Source: Gymnopus androsaceus JB14 (Eukaryota; Basidiomycota; Agaricomycetes; Agaricales; Omphalotaceae). Taken from it: 64,000 bases of DNA. The position numbers were made by a program, and so were the translations under genes. The notes below the pieces were generated by a model that searched no databases, was not told where the DNA came from, and saw nothing but the letters and a program-made list of their open reading frames with translations. How positions within the stretch are numbered: position 1 is the first letter of the stretch; each line of letters starts with the position of its first letter. This document shows, in pieces, positions 12,004-21,777 of this stretch. The stretch is from the NCBI GenBank assembly GCA_009733575.1, contig ML769607.1, positions 52,842-116,841 of the forward strand, given 5' to 3'.

Positions 12004-12659
12004 TGTATTTAGCATTAGTACTATAAATGTTAGGGTGAAGGTGGGCTTATGCTGGTGCATGTACTCATCCAGTGTCAAAGTAATCAGCACAAATGATATA
12101 ATATGTTCTAGCAGCCAAGGCTGTGCATACACAGTGCTGTAGTATAAACATGTTAATAACATGGAAAGTAGAAGTTTCTAATATAGTTCAATTGTCTGTA
12201 TAAATAGGCTTATGAGATTTAATATGAAATTTCTTATGTAGGATCAGGCACAGATTTCTGAAAACATGAACTTGGCATTCATTTCATTGACTAATACTAA
12301 TAGCAAAGTAGATATATGTATAAATTATATACTAGTGTACCTAAACCTCCTAATATTTTTTAGTATTTTAACATTTCTTAAGGATTTATGGGGCCCAATA
12401 ATCTTTTCTTCTGAAAATAATTGCCCATAAGCACCCAGCAATATGTACAGTGGATGACAATATTGATGTGACCTCTGTGACCTACTGAATGGGCTACTGG
12501 ATAGCCCACCAAATTAGGGGGTGACATCAATTTTGTTGTCCACTGTGAGTAGAAATCAATTACTAGTACATCTAACCCCACCCCTGAATATTTTTGGGAT
12601 TTGTCATAAATTTTTGTGGATTTATAGAATGTAATGATTGACTTTTGTTCAGAAAATAA

Positions 12660-13490
12660 GTGCCCATAAGTACCCAACAATATGAATCATGTGCCAGTGC
12701 ATCTAACCCTGCCTCCTGAATATTTTTATTATTTTTCAGTATTTTTTTGGAATTTATGGGACCCCATGATCAACATATTTTCATTATTTTGAGCATTTTT
12801 TGGGGATTTATGGGACCCCATGATCAACTTTTTTTGGGGAACATAAGCGCCCACAAGTGCCCAACAGTATGAATCATGTGCCAGTGCACCTAACCCTTCA
12901 TCCTGAATATTTTTATTATTTTTCAGTATTTTTTCGGCATTTATGAGACCTCGTGATCAATATATTTTCATTATTTTGAGCATTTTATGGGGATTTATGG
13001 GACCCCATGATTGACCTTTTTTTTTCCCACAGAATAAGCGCCCACAAGCACCCCATGGCCATTTTTTTTCACATTAATTTAATACCAAATATTTGCCAAA
13101 TCAATCTACAAAGGATCATAGGCACCCAGACAATTGATTTCATTTGGCTATTACCAAATATTTGGTAAATGAACCTCGGAAGGAGCATAGGCACCTAAGT
13201 AATCAATTTTATTTTAATATTTGAGCACAAAGTAGATTTAACAAATATTTGGCAAAATAATAATGGCTTTTATTGCAATATCATAAAGCTAATGTATTCA
13301 AGAAATATTTTGTGAAATAATAATACCGATTTCATTGGTGCAAAAAGCATTTAACAAATATTTGGCAAAAGAACTACACTGCCGCAATGCCGAAAATCCG
13401 GCAGCAGCACCCCGAAGCCATTCCCAATAAGTCTTATAAGTTATCGTGATCTTTTGCAAAATGGGCTACGTCAATTATCGGAATCTTTTG
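12660..13490. repeat. Right inverted arm of the foldback element
   Basis: Reverse-complement counterpart of 9339-10150, with CATGATCAACATATTTTCAT, CCAAATATTTG copies and GACTTATTGG/CCAATAAGTC shared between the arms in opposite orientation. Confidence 0.85.
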
Positions 13491-14032
13491 CAAAAGCCTG
13501 GCAACATCTAGTGCTGTGTAACGCGTTCAACGTGCTCCTGATGGCTGAGGAGCGCAGGCAATTTGGCTTCGTCTTCAAACGCTTGCTTGATAACAGCATC
13601 ACGAAGAGCTCGGCTTTCGACGGAGGTTTTTTGGCTGGGACGGGTGGGAGTAGATGGGAGAGTAGAAGGAATTTCTATGAAAGTCACAAGTCAGAAACAT
13701 GTGATAATTTTGATGAAATCATGACAATATGTTAAATTGATTTAGACTTACTGGTCATCTTGATCTTCGACTACGTTGACTAGGAACTGCTTCGAGTAGC
13801 GTTCGGGGCGTTCAAGCAGAGCAGCAACGATGGTGGTCGAAAGTCAACCAAGGTACGTAACGTTGGCTGCTCTTATAGTGTAATACTCCGTCACACCGCT
13901 GTACAGTTACTAGGCTTCTTTTTCCTGGGTGGCGCTAGGTTTTCAGCTCGGTTCAAGCTCTGGCTTCAACGTTCCTCTCTTCTCAACTTTATTCTTGATG
14001 ATCGTAGAAAATCCTAAAAGCCTAAGCGTATA

Positions 14033-16500
14033 CATGATGCCTGAGCTTACTTGGACCCCTATCCTCACCAATCCTCACATGGTCGATGCCAGTGAGCTGC
14101 ACCGTCGAGAGCTCGAAAGCAGCGAAACTTTGAACAAGCTTTTGTCTCAGACCGCAGCAGCTATAGGTATATCCTGCTTTCTCTCTTTTTTTTTTGCTTT
14201 CTTTTTTTTGTCGGCCAACAGAAACAGCAGCTAACCGATTCTTTTTAGGTTGCTATCCACCACAGCCTGCCTCCGTGCCCGACTACCAGCCTTCTCGTGG
14301 TACCACGCTCTTTGGAGGAGCAGACGAGAACATTGACGTGTCCTTGTTGACTTCGATCGCACGTACTACGTCTGCAGCAGCTCGGTTTGTGACCGATGCA
14401 CTTGCTGACATCTCCAACAGCGGCTCTTCATCTCGTGTCAACAATGGTCCCTCCGCTGAAGCCGTCGATTACTCCAGGGCCAACATCATGGCCGCATCTG
14501 CAGGTGCTCGCAGCCCACCCACATCTACTGGTGCTGATAAGGCCACTTGCCTCTGCTGGTGGTGATGTTGCCGCTGCTTCTGCTGGTGTTGACAACACCA
14601 CTGCTTCTGCTCGTATCGACACCGCCATTCTTTCCACTGGCATTGGCAATGCCGCTGCTGCTACCTCTGTTGAAGATGTCCCTGCTTCGACTGCTATTGT
14701 CGACACCGGTGCTTCTGCTGCTGCCGCTGATGCAGAGGACTTCGCTGCTGCTGATGCAGAGGACACTGCTGCCACTAATGCGGAGGACACCGCTGCTTCC
14801 GCTGGTGCTGACAAGGCTGCTGCATCTGTTCCACCACCGAGGAAGAAGAAAAGGTCCGAGATGGGTGAGGAGGAGCGCAGGATTATGAGGAGGGAGGCCG
14901 AGGAACGTGCTCAAAAGCTCACGGCAGACATCAATGCCCTCTTGGAGGAGCAGGATGCGCTCTACGTCAAATACGCCGATCTTAACAACGTTTCCGTGGA
15001 TCGTATTCAAAAATTGGCCCATCAAGTCCCGTCTATGAAGCCTCAAAAGAAAGCCAGCGACTACAACATCGTAGTATACTTCAAGGGCAAGGAGCTGAAC
15101 GAAGGCAAGTAGGAATTCAGGTTGTCATTCTAGAGCTTTCTGACCGTTTATGAAGGACGTGGAAAGGGACATAGAGTCTCACTCAAGGAACTTCACCAGA
15201 AGGTGAAAGACGACAGTGATTTGCAGGAGATTCTTGAAGATACTGAAGCGATGCAGGCCTTGCGACAGAAGTATAACGATGAGAAGGCCCAGGAGAAGAT
15301 CAGTGCCATCCGAGTCAGCAAACGTGCTCAGGCGAAGACTGTCTCTGAGAAGGTCAACCTCTTCCAGCACGAGGTAGCTTCTATTCTTTTATCATTGTAT
15401 CTAGTGACTGACTGGCGGTGTCTTAGGCTGACTTCTTGTATGAAGCGGCCAACGCTAACACGTTTGGCATGGTTGTCCGCGGATCCTATGAGTCGACCGT
15501 TGTCTCTAGCTACTATGGTCATGGTTCCGCCAATGCGTTCTTCCGGAAACACTTCAACTTGGGTGTTCAAGATGTCCTCAATCTGTACAAGAGTTTCGTC
15601 GTGGCTCTGGAAAAAGGTGAATATCACTCGGTCTCTTGTTGATGTATTACTAACATGTTTTGCATCTGCAGTCGGCTCCAGAAAGCTCTACGTCACTGAG
15701 ATGTCTAGTGAAATCGTTCGCATGATTACCCAAGGTCTTCGTGAGTTTTCTCTCCTTTGTTTTCCATACCTCTCCTCATCTTGACGCTAGGTGAAATCAC
15801 CGGCATAGCGAATCTCACGATGAGCTATGTTTCATTCACCAAAAGCATTGCAGTTCCGTACAGCGTCAACATTACTGGTTGGCCCGAAGACATCCCAAGG
15901 GTCTATCCTCAGCAACTGCCCGCCGACCAGACAAAGGTGCTGTATGAAGCTTGGAACACTGGTAAAGCTCACTGGTATACCATGACCGCCGCAGAAGCTA
16001 GATCCTTCGAGAGGAAAGCTGAAGAAAACGGTGAGCTGGAGCCGAGGACAAGGAAGAAGCGTAGCGACACAGGTTCATCTCGTCGTCCTGTCAACACCAA
16101 TGACAAAGGTAATGAAGATGACGATGAAGATGACGAACCTTGTTCTGCTAAGGGGTCCAAGCGCAAGAGAGGTGCTGATAAGGATGGTGATGATAGGCGG
16201 AAGAAGAAGGCCAAAGGCGCTGCTCAACAGGCTTCAGGGGCGAAGAAGACACAGAGCGCTAAGACGTAGGGCAAGAAGTTGGGCAGCGGAGGGTCGGGAA
16301 ACAAGAAGTCGGCTGTAGGACGTAGCAAGAAGCCTGCTGAAGGTGGTACAAAGTCAGCTGCAGCGAAGGGAAAGACACCGGCCAGAGGGAAGGGTCAGAA
16401 GGGAAAGAGTGTGCAATTCATTGTCTCCAACTCTGAAGATCCCACCACCGATAGCGAGGCTGATGATGATGACAGGGACAGCGCTGACTTCTCGTCCTAA
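14033..16500 (+). pseudogene. Lys/Glu-rich nuclear-type protein gene of the KDZ element, frame-broken
   Basis: Multi-exon gene. MMPELTWTPILTN and SSETLNKLLSQTAAA are followed by an Ala/Ser/Asp repeat region (ASAGADKA-type units, 14480-14820), a basic PRKKKRSEMGEEERRIMR helix and a coiled coil. Then comes a compact folded region reading NTFGMVVRGSYESTVVSSYY, NAFFRKHFNLGVQDVLNLYK, KLYVTEMSSEIVRM and PRVYPQQLPADQTKVLYEAW, and a long acidic and Lys-rich tail ending TAA 16498. From memory, this folded region resembles a protein family repeated across agaric genomes near KDZ elements; its function is unknown to me. Two defects are visible: a frame change in the Ala repeat (about 14545-14555) and an in-frame TAG at 16267, 77 codons before the apparent end. 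Confidence 0.55.
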
Positions 16501-16667
16501 TGATCCTACTCATCTTGTTGCTTTTTCTTGCTTGTTACTCATGTCTGTAATGTATCACCTTATCTACGCAGATGATATCTTAGTCACTTGATCTAGCTTG
16601 TATGCTATATAGTCTGTTATGCACGCTGACCCCACTCCTGGCTCTGCTGATGAAGTTGAGGTACTAA

Positions 16668-16886
16668 GTATGCGCCTCCCAAATGTCGCCTGACACCGCC
16701 CTCTGATGCTTACGCAATGCCACTGAGGTCACCAGTTCCTAAGAGTACTAAAATCACGCCCAAAGTCTCTCTGGCTAACGGTATATATTCACTATAGGGC
16801 GGACTAGTCTAAACCCCTTATCTACATAGCAGTGTACCAACGGGGTAACACCTTGTATACATACTGTACTTGGGGCTTTACAGGTG
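16668..16886. repeat. Right terminal inverted repeat of the KDZ element
   Basis: Reverse complement of the left repeat; it ends GGGGCTTTACAGGTG. Shared internal blocks include GGCGGACTAGTCTAAACCCC and AACGGGGTAACACCTTG. Confidence 0.9.
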
Positions 16887-17589
16887 CCACTACATCCTCG
16901 GAGACGGGAAACGGACGTAACGGGGCGCGTTTCCGAACAGACGCGGATCCGTGATTTGTCAGGTGACTCCGCTTCTCTTCACTTGCTTCGTACTAGTAGT
17001 TCGTTCCTAGAAAATGCTACTCCTGAAGCACCCATTTCAATTCGCCCTCCATGAGATTTTGTACCTGCTACTATCAGGCCCGGATTAATTCAGAAATCAA
17101 GGACTACCTCAATAAAAAGTGATTTCTGGGCCCTGGCGGAGAAACTGCGCGTTAAAACACGATGGCTACAAGATGAGAGGAGGCACCCAACAAGGGAATT
17201 TGCCCTCAGGTTCACCGCTTGCAATTAAAACTTATTCAACCTATTCAATCGACCCCAAAAATGACAGACTATTGGTTTAGACGTTTTCCTTTGATCATCG
17301 ATGATAAACACTGCATGGTAATTGCCCAGCTGTTCAGCTTTTAAATAGCCAAAACACCCGGTCTAAATACTACAACAAATTTCCGATCGCGTGCACCTAT
17401 GACTTCAACTGTTTACCTGCTAGTTTCACGGTAAACAGAGGCTGCTGGTGTACTCGTGGAGAAATGCTCGGGTTAATCCCTTTCTCTCCTCCCCCATGTT
17501 ACCCCCGGTAAAAATCCGCACCTCCAGCCCTTGTGTATCATCCTGGCTTGCTTGAAGATAGTCCCAGGGCACTATGGTCCTCAAATTGT
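16887..17589. promoter_or_regulatory. Upstream region of the cellobiohydrolase, with CRE1-like sites
   Basis: No gene. Two matches to the fungal carbon-catabolite repressor consensus SYGGRG occur within 200 bp of the start codon: GTGGAG at 17456-17461 and CTCCAG (reverse) at 17522-17527. Glucose repression would be expected for a cellulase, but six-base matches are weak evidence. Confidence 0.3.
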
Positions 17590-17597
17590 TATAAAAA
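17590..17597 (+). promoter_or_regulatory. TATA box of the GH7 gene
   Basis: TATAAAAA lies 55-62 nt upstream of the ATG at 17652, a normal fungal spacing. Confidence 0.6.
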
Positions 17598-17651
17598 GTG
17601 TGGATTGTTCACGGAAAGGTCTCCATCAGTTTAACACAACAATCGCCCAGG

Positions 17652-19626
17652 ATGTTTCACTCTGCAGCCCTCATTTCCTTTGCTTTCCTCGCTGTCACGT
17701 ATGGTCAACAGATTGGTACACTCACACCGGAGGTCCACCCCCCTCTTACATGGGAGACATGTACTGCATCGGGCTGCATGACTGTGGAAGGCTCAGTTGT
17801 TGTTGACGCGAACTGGCGTTACCTTCACCAGGTTGGTTCTTCAACTAACTGTTACGATGGTACGCGACTTCTTCTTCTTGCGTTGTTTGTGTATTTATTT
17901 CATTTGCAGGCAACACATGGGACTTTGATATTTGCACTAGTACGGTAGCCCTACTTATCACAAATTCCCCTACTAATGTATTCTATCTATAGGCCCGACC
18001 GTCTGGTACGAAATCGGCCATTTACTTGTGCAAATGCTCTTCTGACAAACATCTCTAGTGCTGCAGAATGTGCACTTGACGGAGCCGACTATGAAGGTAA
18101 ATTTTGGAATTATATCTATTGCGCCTCGAGTCTAATACATATGTTTCTAGCGACATATGGTGTTACCACAAGTGGAAACGCGTTGACTCTCGGCTTTGTT
18201 ACGGTGTTCGAGCAAAAGAACGTTGGTTCCAGGCTGTACTTGATGGCTGCTGGAAGCGAGACCGAATATGAGACGTTCCACCTGGTCAACCAGGAATTCA
18301 CCTTCGACGTCGATGTTTCTAACCTCCCATGTGGTCTTAACGGAGCCCTCTATTTCACGCAAATGGATGCGGACGGTGGTGTGGTAAGTCAAAAACCAAT
18401 AATCAATTGTACACCACTTCTGAACTGCTCATATAGGCGCGATTCCCCACTAACAAAGCCGGTGCTCAATACGGAACTGGATATTGTGATGCTCAGTGCC
18501 CACAAGATATCAAATTCATCGACAGAGTGGCTAACATTGTTGACTGGACGCCGAGTAGCAATAATGCTAACACTGGAACGGGTAACACGGGTAGTTGTTG
18601 CGTGGAGATGGATGTGAGTCTGCCCAGATCATTAAGTTGGAAGTTTACTCACAGCTATTTGTCAGATCTGGGAAGCCAACTCAATCTCGACAGCTTTGAC
18701 TCCTCACTCTTGCACGGTCACTGAACAGACCGCCTGCACTGGTACTGATTGCTCTGCTGCCAACTCCACCGCCGGTTTCTGTGATCAGGCTGGATGCGAT
18801 TTCAACCCCTTCCGTCTCGGTAACGAAGACTTCTTCGGTCCTGGAATGACTGTCGACACCACCCAGCCTTTCACAGTCGTCACCCAGTTCATCTCTTCGA
18901 ACAACGAGAGCACTGTTACTCTTTCTGCCATCAACCACCTCTATGTTCAGAATGGAGTAATTATTCAAAACGCTGTGACAAATGTCGCTGGAATCACCCC
19001 TACCAATGCGATTACAACCAAGTTCTGCGAACAAGAAACCACCGCTTTCGCCAAGACTGATACCTTTGACGAGAAGGGCGGATTGGCTGCTATGGGCGCT
19101 GCCATGGATACTGGTATGGTCTTGGTTCTCTCCCTCTGGGACAATTACGCTGTGAGTGAAAAAAAGTTTTTCATTTCGCACATTCTGAACAGCTAGAGTA
19201 GGTGAACATGCTTTGGCTCGACAGCGATTTCCCTACAGACGGAACTGCACCGGGTGACTCGTGTGGAACCTGCGCGACAAGTTCTGGTGTTCCCGCCACC
19301 GTAGAAGCCGACTCGCCCAATGCCAAGGTCATCTACTCCAACATCAAGTTCGGTGCCATCGGCTCAACGTTTGGCGCTGGCTCTACTGGCACTGGAACTA
19401 CCACTTCTTCCGTAATTAGTTCCAGTACCGCCACCAGTAGCGCACCCGGCCCCACTCAGACCTTGTTCGGCCAGTGGTGAGTTTCCCTGCTCCTCATTAC
19501 CATTTTATTGCTGATACCAATGAATTATTTTCCAGTGGTGGTATCGGCTACGCTGGACCAACTGTTTGCGCCGCTGGATCTACTTGCCAAGTAGGCAACC
19601 CCTACTTCAGTCAGTGCTTAGCTTAG
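17652..19626 (+). CDS. GH7 cellobiohydrolase with C-terminal CBM1
   Basis: Secreted reducing-end cellobiohydrolase (CBHI type) that cuts cellobiose from crystalline cellulose by a retaining mechanism. Signal peptide [18 protein letters not shown], then mature [18 protein letters not shown]7 landmarks: [62 protein letters not shown] and [17 protein letters not shown]. The catalytic block CCVEMD|IWEANS (nucleophile and acid/base Glu) is split by an intron at 18614-18668. [18 protein letters not shown] and [11 protein letters not shown] follow, then a Ser/Thr-rich linker and CBM1 ([19 protein letters not shown] ... SQCLA), stop at 19624. Introns at 17860-17909, about 17943-17993, about 18097-18150, 18384-18436, 18614-18668, about 19152-19201 and about 19477-19534 keep frame. 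The segment before CALDGADY is longer than usual, reading through [19 protein letters not shown]. Confidence 0.93.
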
Positions 19627-19880
19627 ATATCTGTCTGTAATTGGGAGTATAGTCTTTACTTAGAGTTACTGTATACATCTACCTATTGTAAATACATGCT
19701 AGAGGGCTGGATATATTTGCTTATCGTAAATACATGCCTAGAGTACGTACTGTATACATCTATCTACTGTAAATTCATTGAAAAAAAAACACGATCTACT
19801 TCAAATCTACGAACAAATTTGAATGAATTTTGCAGAAAGTTAGCGAGGCTCTGTGGTCCTCGTTCATTAGAGCATTCCAT

Positions 19881-21256
19881 TCAATAGTTAGGAGTTCCAC
19901 AAACTTCTTCAACTTCCAGCTTTCCAGATCCCTCTAAATAAGCTAGCATTCTGCGAAACGCCTCTTTAATGCTATCTTTATCAGAAATCTTTATTTCACA
20001 GATCACTGCAATCTTGACCGTTCTGAGCAAAGAAAACTCTGGCTTCCCCAGCAGCATGTCGAATGCACCCCATTGGAGATTTGGGTCTATATTATGGATG
20101 GATAACCCTGCCGCGCGGGCAATGTTGATGGTCAGATGTTGTAGAGGGGCACTGTTTCCATTTGGGTTCAGCAGAGGTTCAAAGAGGGACATGATCCCAG
20201 GGGCGGGGTGATGTCCAACACCTTGGATGATATCGATCGTTAGATTGTGCAGGTTGGGTGTGTATTTAAGAAATGGGATACTATCTGGAGTATGCAACAC
20301 TTCATCTAGATCAAGCATGTCAGTACTCAGCCTTTAGAAGGAAAGTAAGAGTTGGTCGCACATGAAGTAAATGACAGTAGCTCTAACTCGCAGAGATTTC
20401 TGCCAAGATATTGTAGAATTCCTGAAGCTACAGAGCTTTTAATTTGCAGTGATTGGAGATTTTGAACGTCGAATGGGCAAAGGCTTTGTTGAAACCAAGC
20501 CAAGAGATTGTCGCTGGACCCCCCGGGCCCAAACTGTAAGTGAGCAAGCTGTATAGACCGAGATCAACAATCAGACACGCCAGTTCTTTCCATTTCCAAC
20601 TTCAGAATGGAAGGAGTTGGCATATCAAAGCCGTAGTGTCCTTGGGTGTGAAGTGCCTTCAAATGCGTGGCATAGCTCAACAAGGATGCCAGTCGAGCAA
20701 AAGGGATTTCGAACCCATCGAACGAGACTCTAGTCAGCAACGGTGCTCTGAGCATGGTAGTCAATGCCACCTGAAGTGAAGTGGACAAGCCATCCCAAGC
20801 GACAGATGTCAAGCATAGCGTGTTCACGTTTGGGAGTCGCTGAACAATATTGGCAGTAGCAGAATGCAAGGCCTCGATAATGGCAGGATTTCTGAACTGA
20901 TAAAGCACCAGGGATTGGACATATGATGCTAGACGGGGGGTTTCAGTGAGTACTGCACTAAGGGTGAGCACCGTGTACATATGGTCTTCGTAGGGGATTT
21001 CAAGAATGATTTCTCGAAAGATACCACGTTGCGAGGGGTGAACCCAAGCTCTTCCAACAAGTGCGCAATTGAGAAGAGTAGGAGGGTCAAAATAGAGGTG
21101 GTCAAGGATGGGTTCTATGAGGTTGATAGGTAGTTGTTTGACTGTAGTGATCTGATCAGTGGCTGAGGACGAGGTGAACAGACGCACCGGCGTCCATTTC
21201 ATGGTAAGTATCCTCTGTAGGAGGCAGCGAAAAGACTTTCTGGGTTGTCGCTTCAT
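19881..21256 (-). CDS. F-box/LRR-like protein
   Basis: Probable substrate adaptor of an SCF ubiquitin ligase. N-terminal F-box-like motif: LPINLIEPILDHLYFDPPTLLNCALVGRAW. Leucine-rich irregular repeats follow (LASYVQSLVLYQF, LPNVNTLCLTSVAWDG, ATHLKALHTQG). Two short introns reconcile the frames: a 45-nt intron ending CTTACAG near 20533 joins LEMERTG to FGPGGSSDNLLAW, and a 56-nt intron ending GATCTAG near 20305 joins LELLSFTS to YEVLHTPDSIPF. It ends EEVCGTPNY with TGA at 19881. The length of about 420 residues and the architecture fit the large agaric F-box families. The target is unknown. Confidence 0.75.
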
Positions 21257-21593
21257 GATGGGGGTTGGAAGGAACTTGAAGGAAGTACATCACGGGTCCA
21301 CGTAGTGATTTCTAAATTCTGAGGTCTATTTTTTCAGGAGGTTAAATTAACTAGCAATTGCGACAATCAAGTTTGATTCGACATCGCTGTTGAACATCTA
21401 TCTATCCCAACCGAGGATTTGAATGAATGTAAAATGAGTCTTTTAAAACGACATAGAGTCTCAGGAGAAAAAGGAGAGAATGACACGGGAAACTTGAGGA
21501 CTGCGAGCTGGACAACCATAAATTTGTCATGCATCTAATCGCGCGTGCCACAAATTTAAATGGGCGCCAGCGCGAAAATCGTGTCTTTATGTC
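21257..21593. other. Spacer upstream of two divergent F-box genes
   Basis: AT-rich sequence holding the minus-strand F-box promoter. No gene seen. Confidence 0.4.
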
Positions 21594-21774
21594 CAAGGGG
21601 CATTCGGCATCCGAACGGCAGACTCCCTCTTGGGTTACCAAAAGAGGCAAGCATGCGCGGGAAAGTTACGGTTTCTATTCAAAAACTGAATGGCTAATGC
21701 CATCGATGTCAGCAGGTGGTGACTTTTCAGATGTGGGCATGCATGTCTGCCGTTCGGATGCCGAATGCCCCTTG
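21594..21774. mobile_element. 181-bp MITE with 30-bp perfect inverted ends
   Basis: Ends CAAGGGGCATTCGGCATCC... at 21594 and the exact complement finishing at 21774, flanked by TTTATGTC (21586-21593) and TTTATGTT (21775-21782), a one-mismatch 8-bp target duplication. The right duplication contains the ATG used by the following F-box-like gene. Confidence 0.8.
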
Positions 21775-21777
21775 TTT

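Larger units (their letters stand above)
9318..13512. mobile_element. 4.2-kb non-autonomous foldback element inserted in the RNase H1-N gene
   Basis: Flanked by the direct 8-bp duplication GCTGTGTA (9310-9317 and 13513-13520). The two ends are long inverted copies of each other (about 0.8 kb per arm), with shared blocks such as TTGCAAAAGATCACGATAAC and ACTGCCGCAATGCCGAAAA. There is no transposase-like frame. The 8-bp duplication fits hAT, P-like or KDZ transposases acting in trans, but the family is not resolved. The middle holds a TA-flanked MITE and a palindromic tandem array. Confidence 0.85.
8437..13860 (-). pseudogene. RNase H1 N-terminal (viroplasmin-type) domain gene, split by a transposon
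   Basis: Minus-strand gene in two parts. The 5' part (about 13860 to 13513) encodes LERPERYSKQFLVNVVEDQ, an intron near 13689-13750, then SRALRDAVIKQAFEDEAK. The 3' part (9317 to 8437) encodes ALKLLEEARAKAQYAFEDAE, a coiled-coil-like stretch, then after an intron (about 9105-9130) an RNase H1 N-terminal-type domain: FYIVYHGRD ... YEHRLNRKFSSLKQAQTFYQE. A half-repeat FIIVKGGEPGVYTKR continues across an intron to GGVVMVGTGTRRQAEVQF, ending TGA at 8437. The reading frame on the two sides agrees across the 8-bp duplication GCTGTGTA, so the gene was open before the insertion; now a TAG follows the junction. RNase H1-N domains bind RNA/DNA hybrids or dsRNA. No start ATG is seen at the 5' end. Confidence 0.6.
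2285..16886. mobile_element. Composite KDZ (Kyakuja-Dileera-Zisupton) DNA transposon
   Basis: About 14.6 kb bounded by long near-identical inverted repeats that begin CACCTGTAAAGCCCC at both ends. Inside are a KDZ transposase gene (minus, 2577 to about 5960), a decayed TET/JBP-like gene (plus), a small basic gene (plus), an RNase H1-N domain gene (minus) interrupted by a 4.2-kb element, and a Lys-rich gene (plus). KDZ elements of agarics are known to carry accessory genes, notably TET/JBP-like dioxygenases. No target-site duplication is visible: the flanks are GCAAAATT on the left and CCACTACA on the right, so an end may have recombined. Several internal genes contain stops or frame breaks, so this copy looks immobile. 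Confidence 0.8.

Noticed and set aside
14428..15046. Minus-strand Ser/Ala-rich frames opposite the Ala repeat
   Set aside because: Low-complexity shadow of the plus-strand Ala/Ser/Asp repeat.
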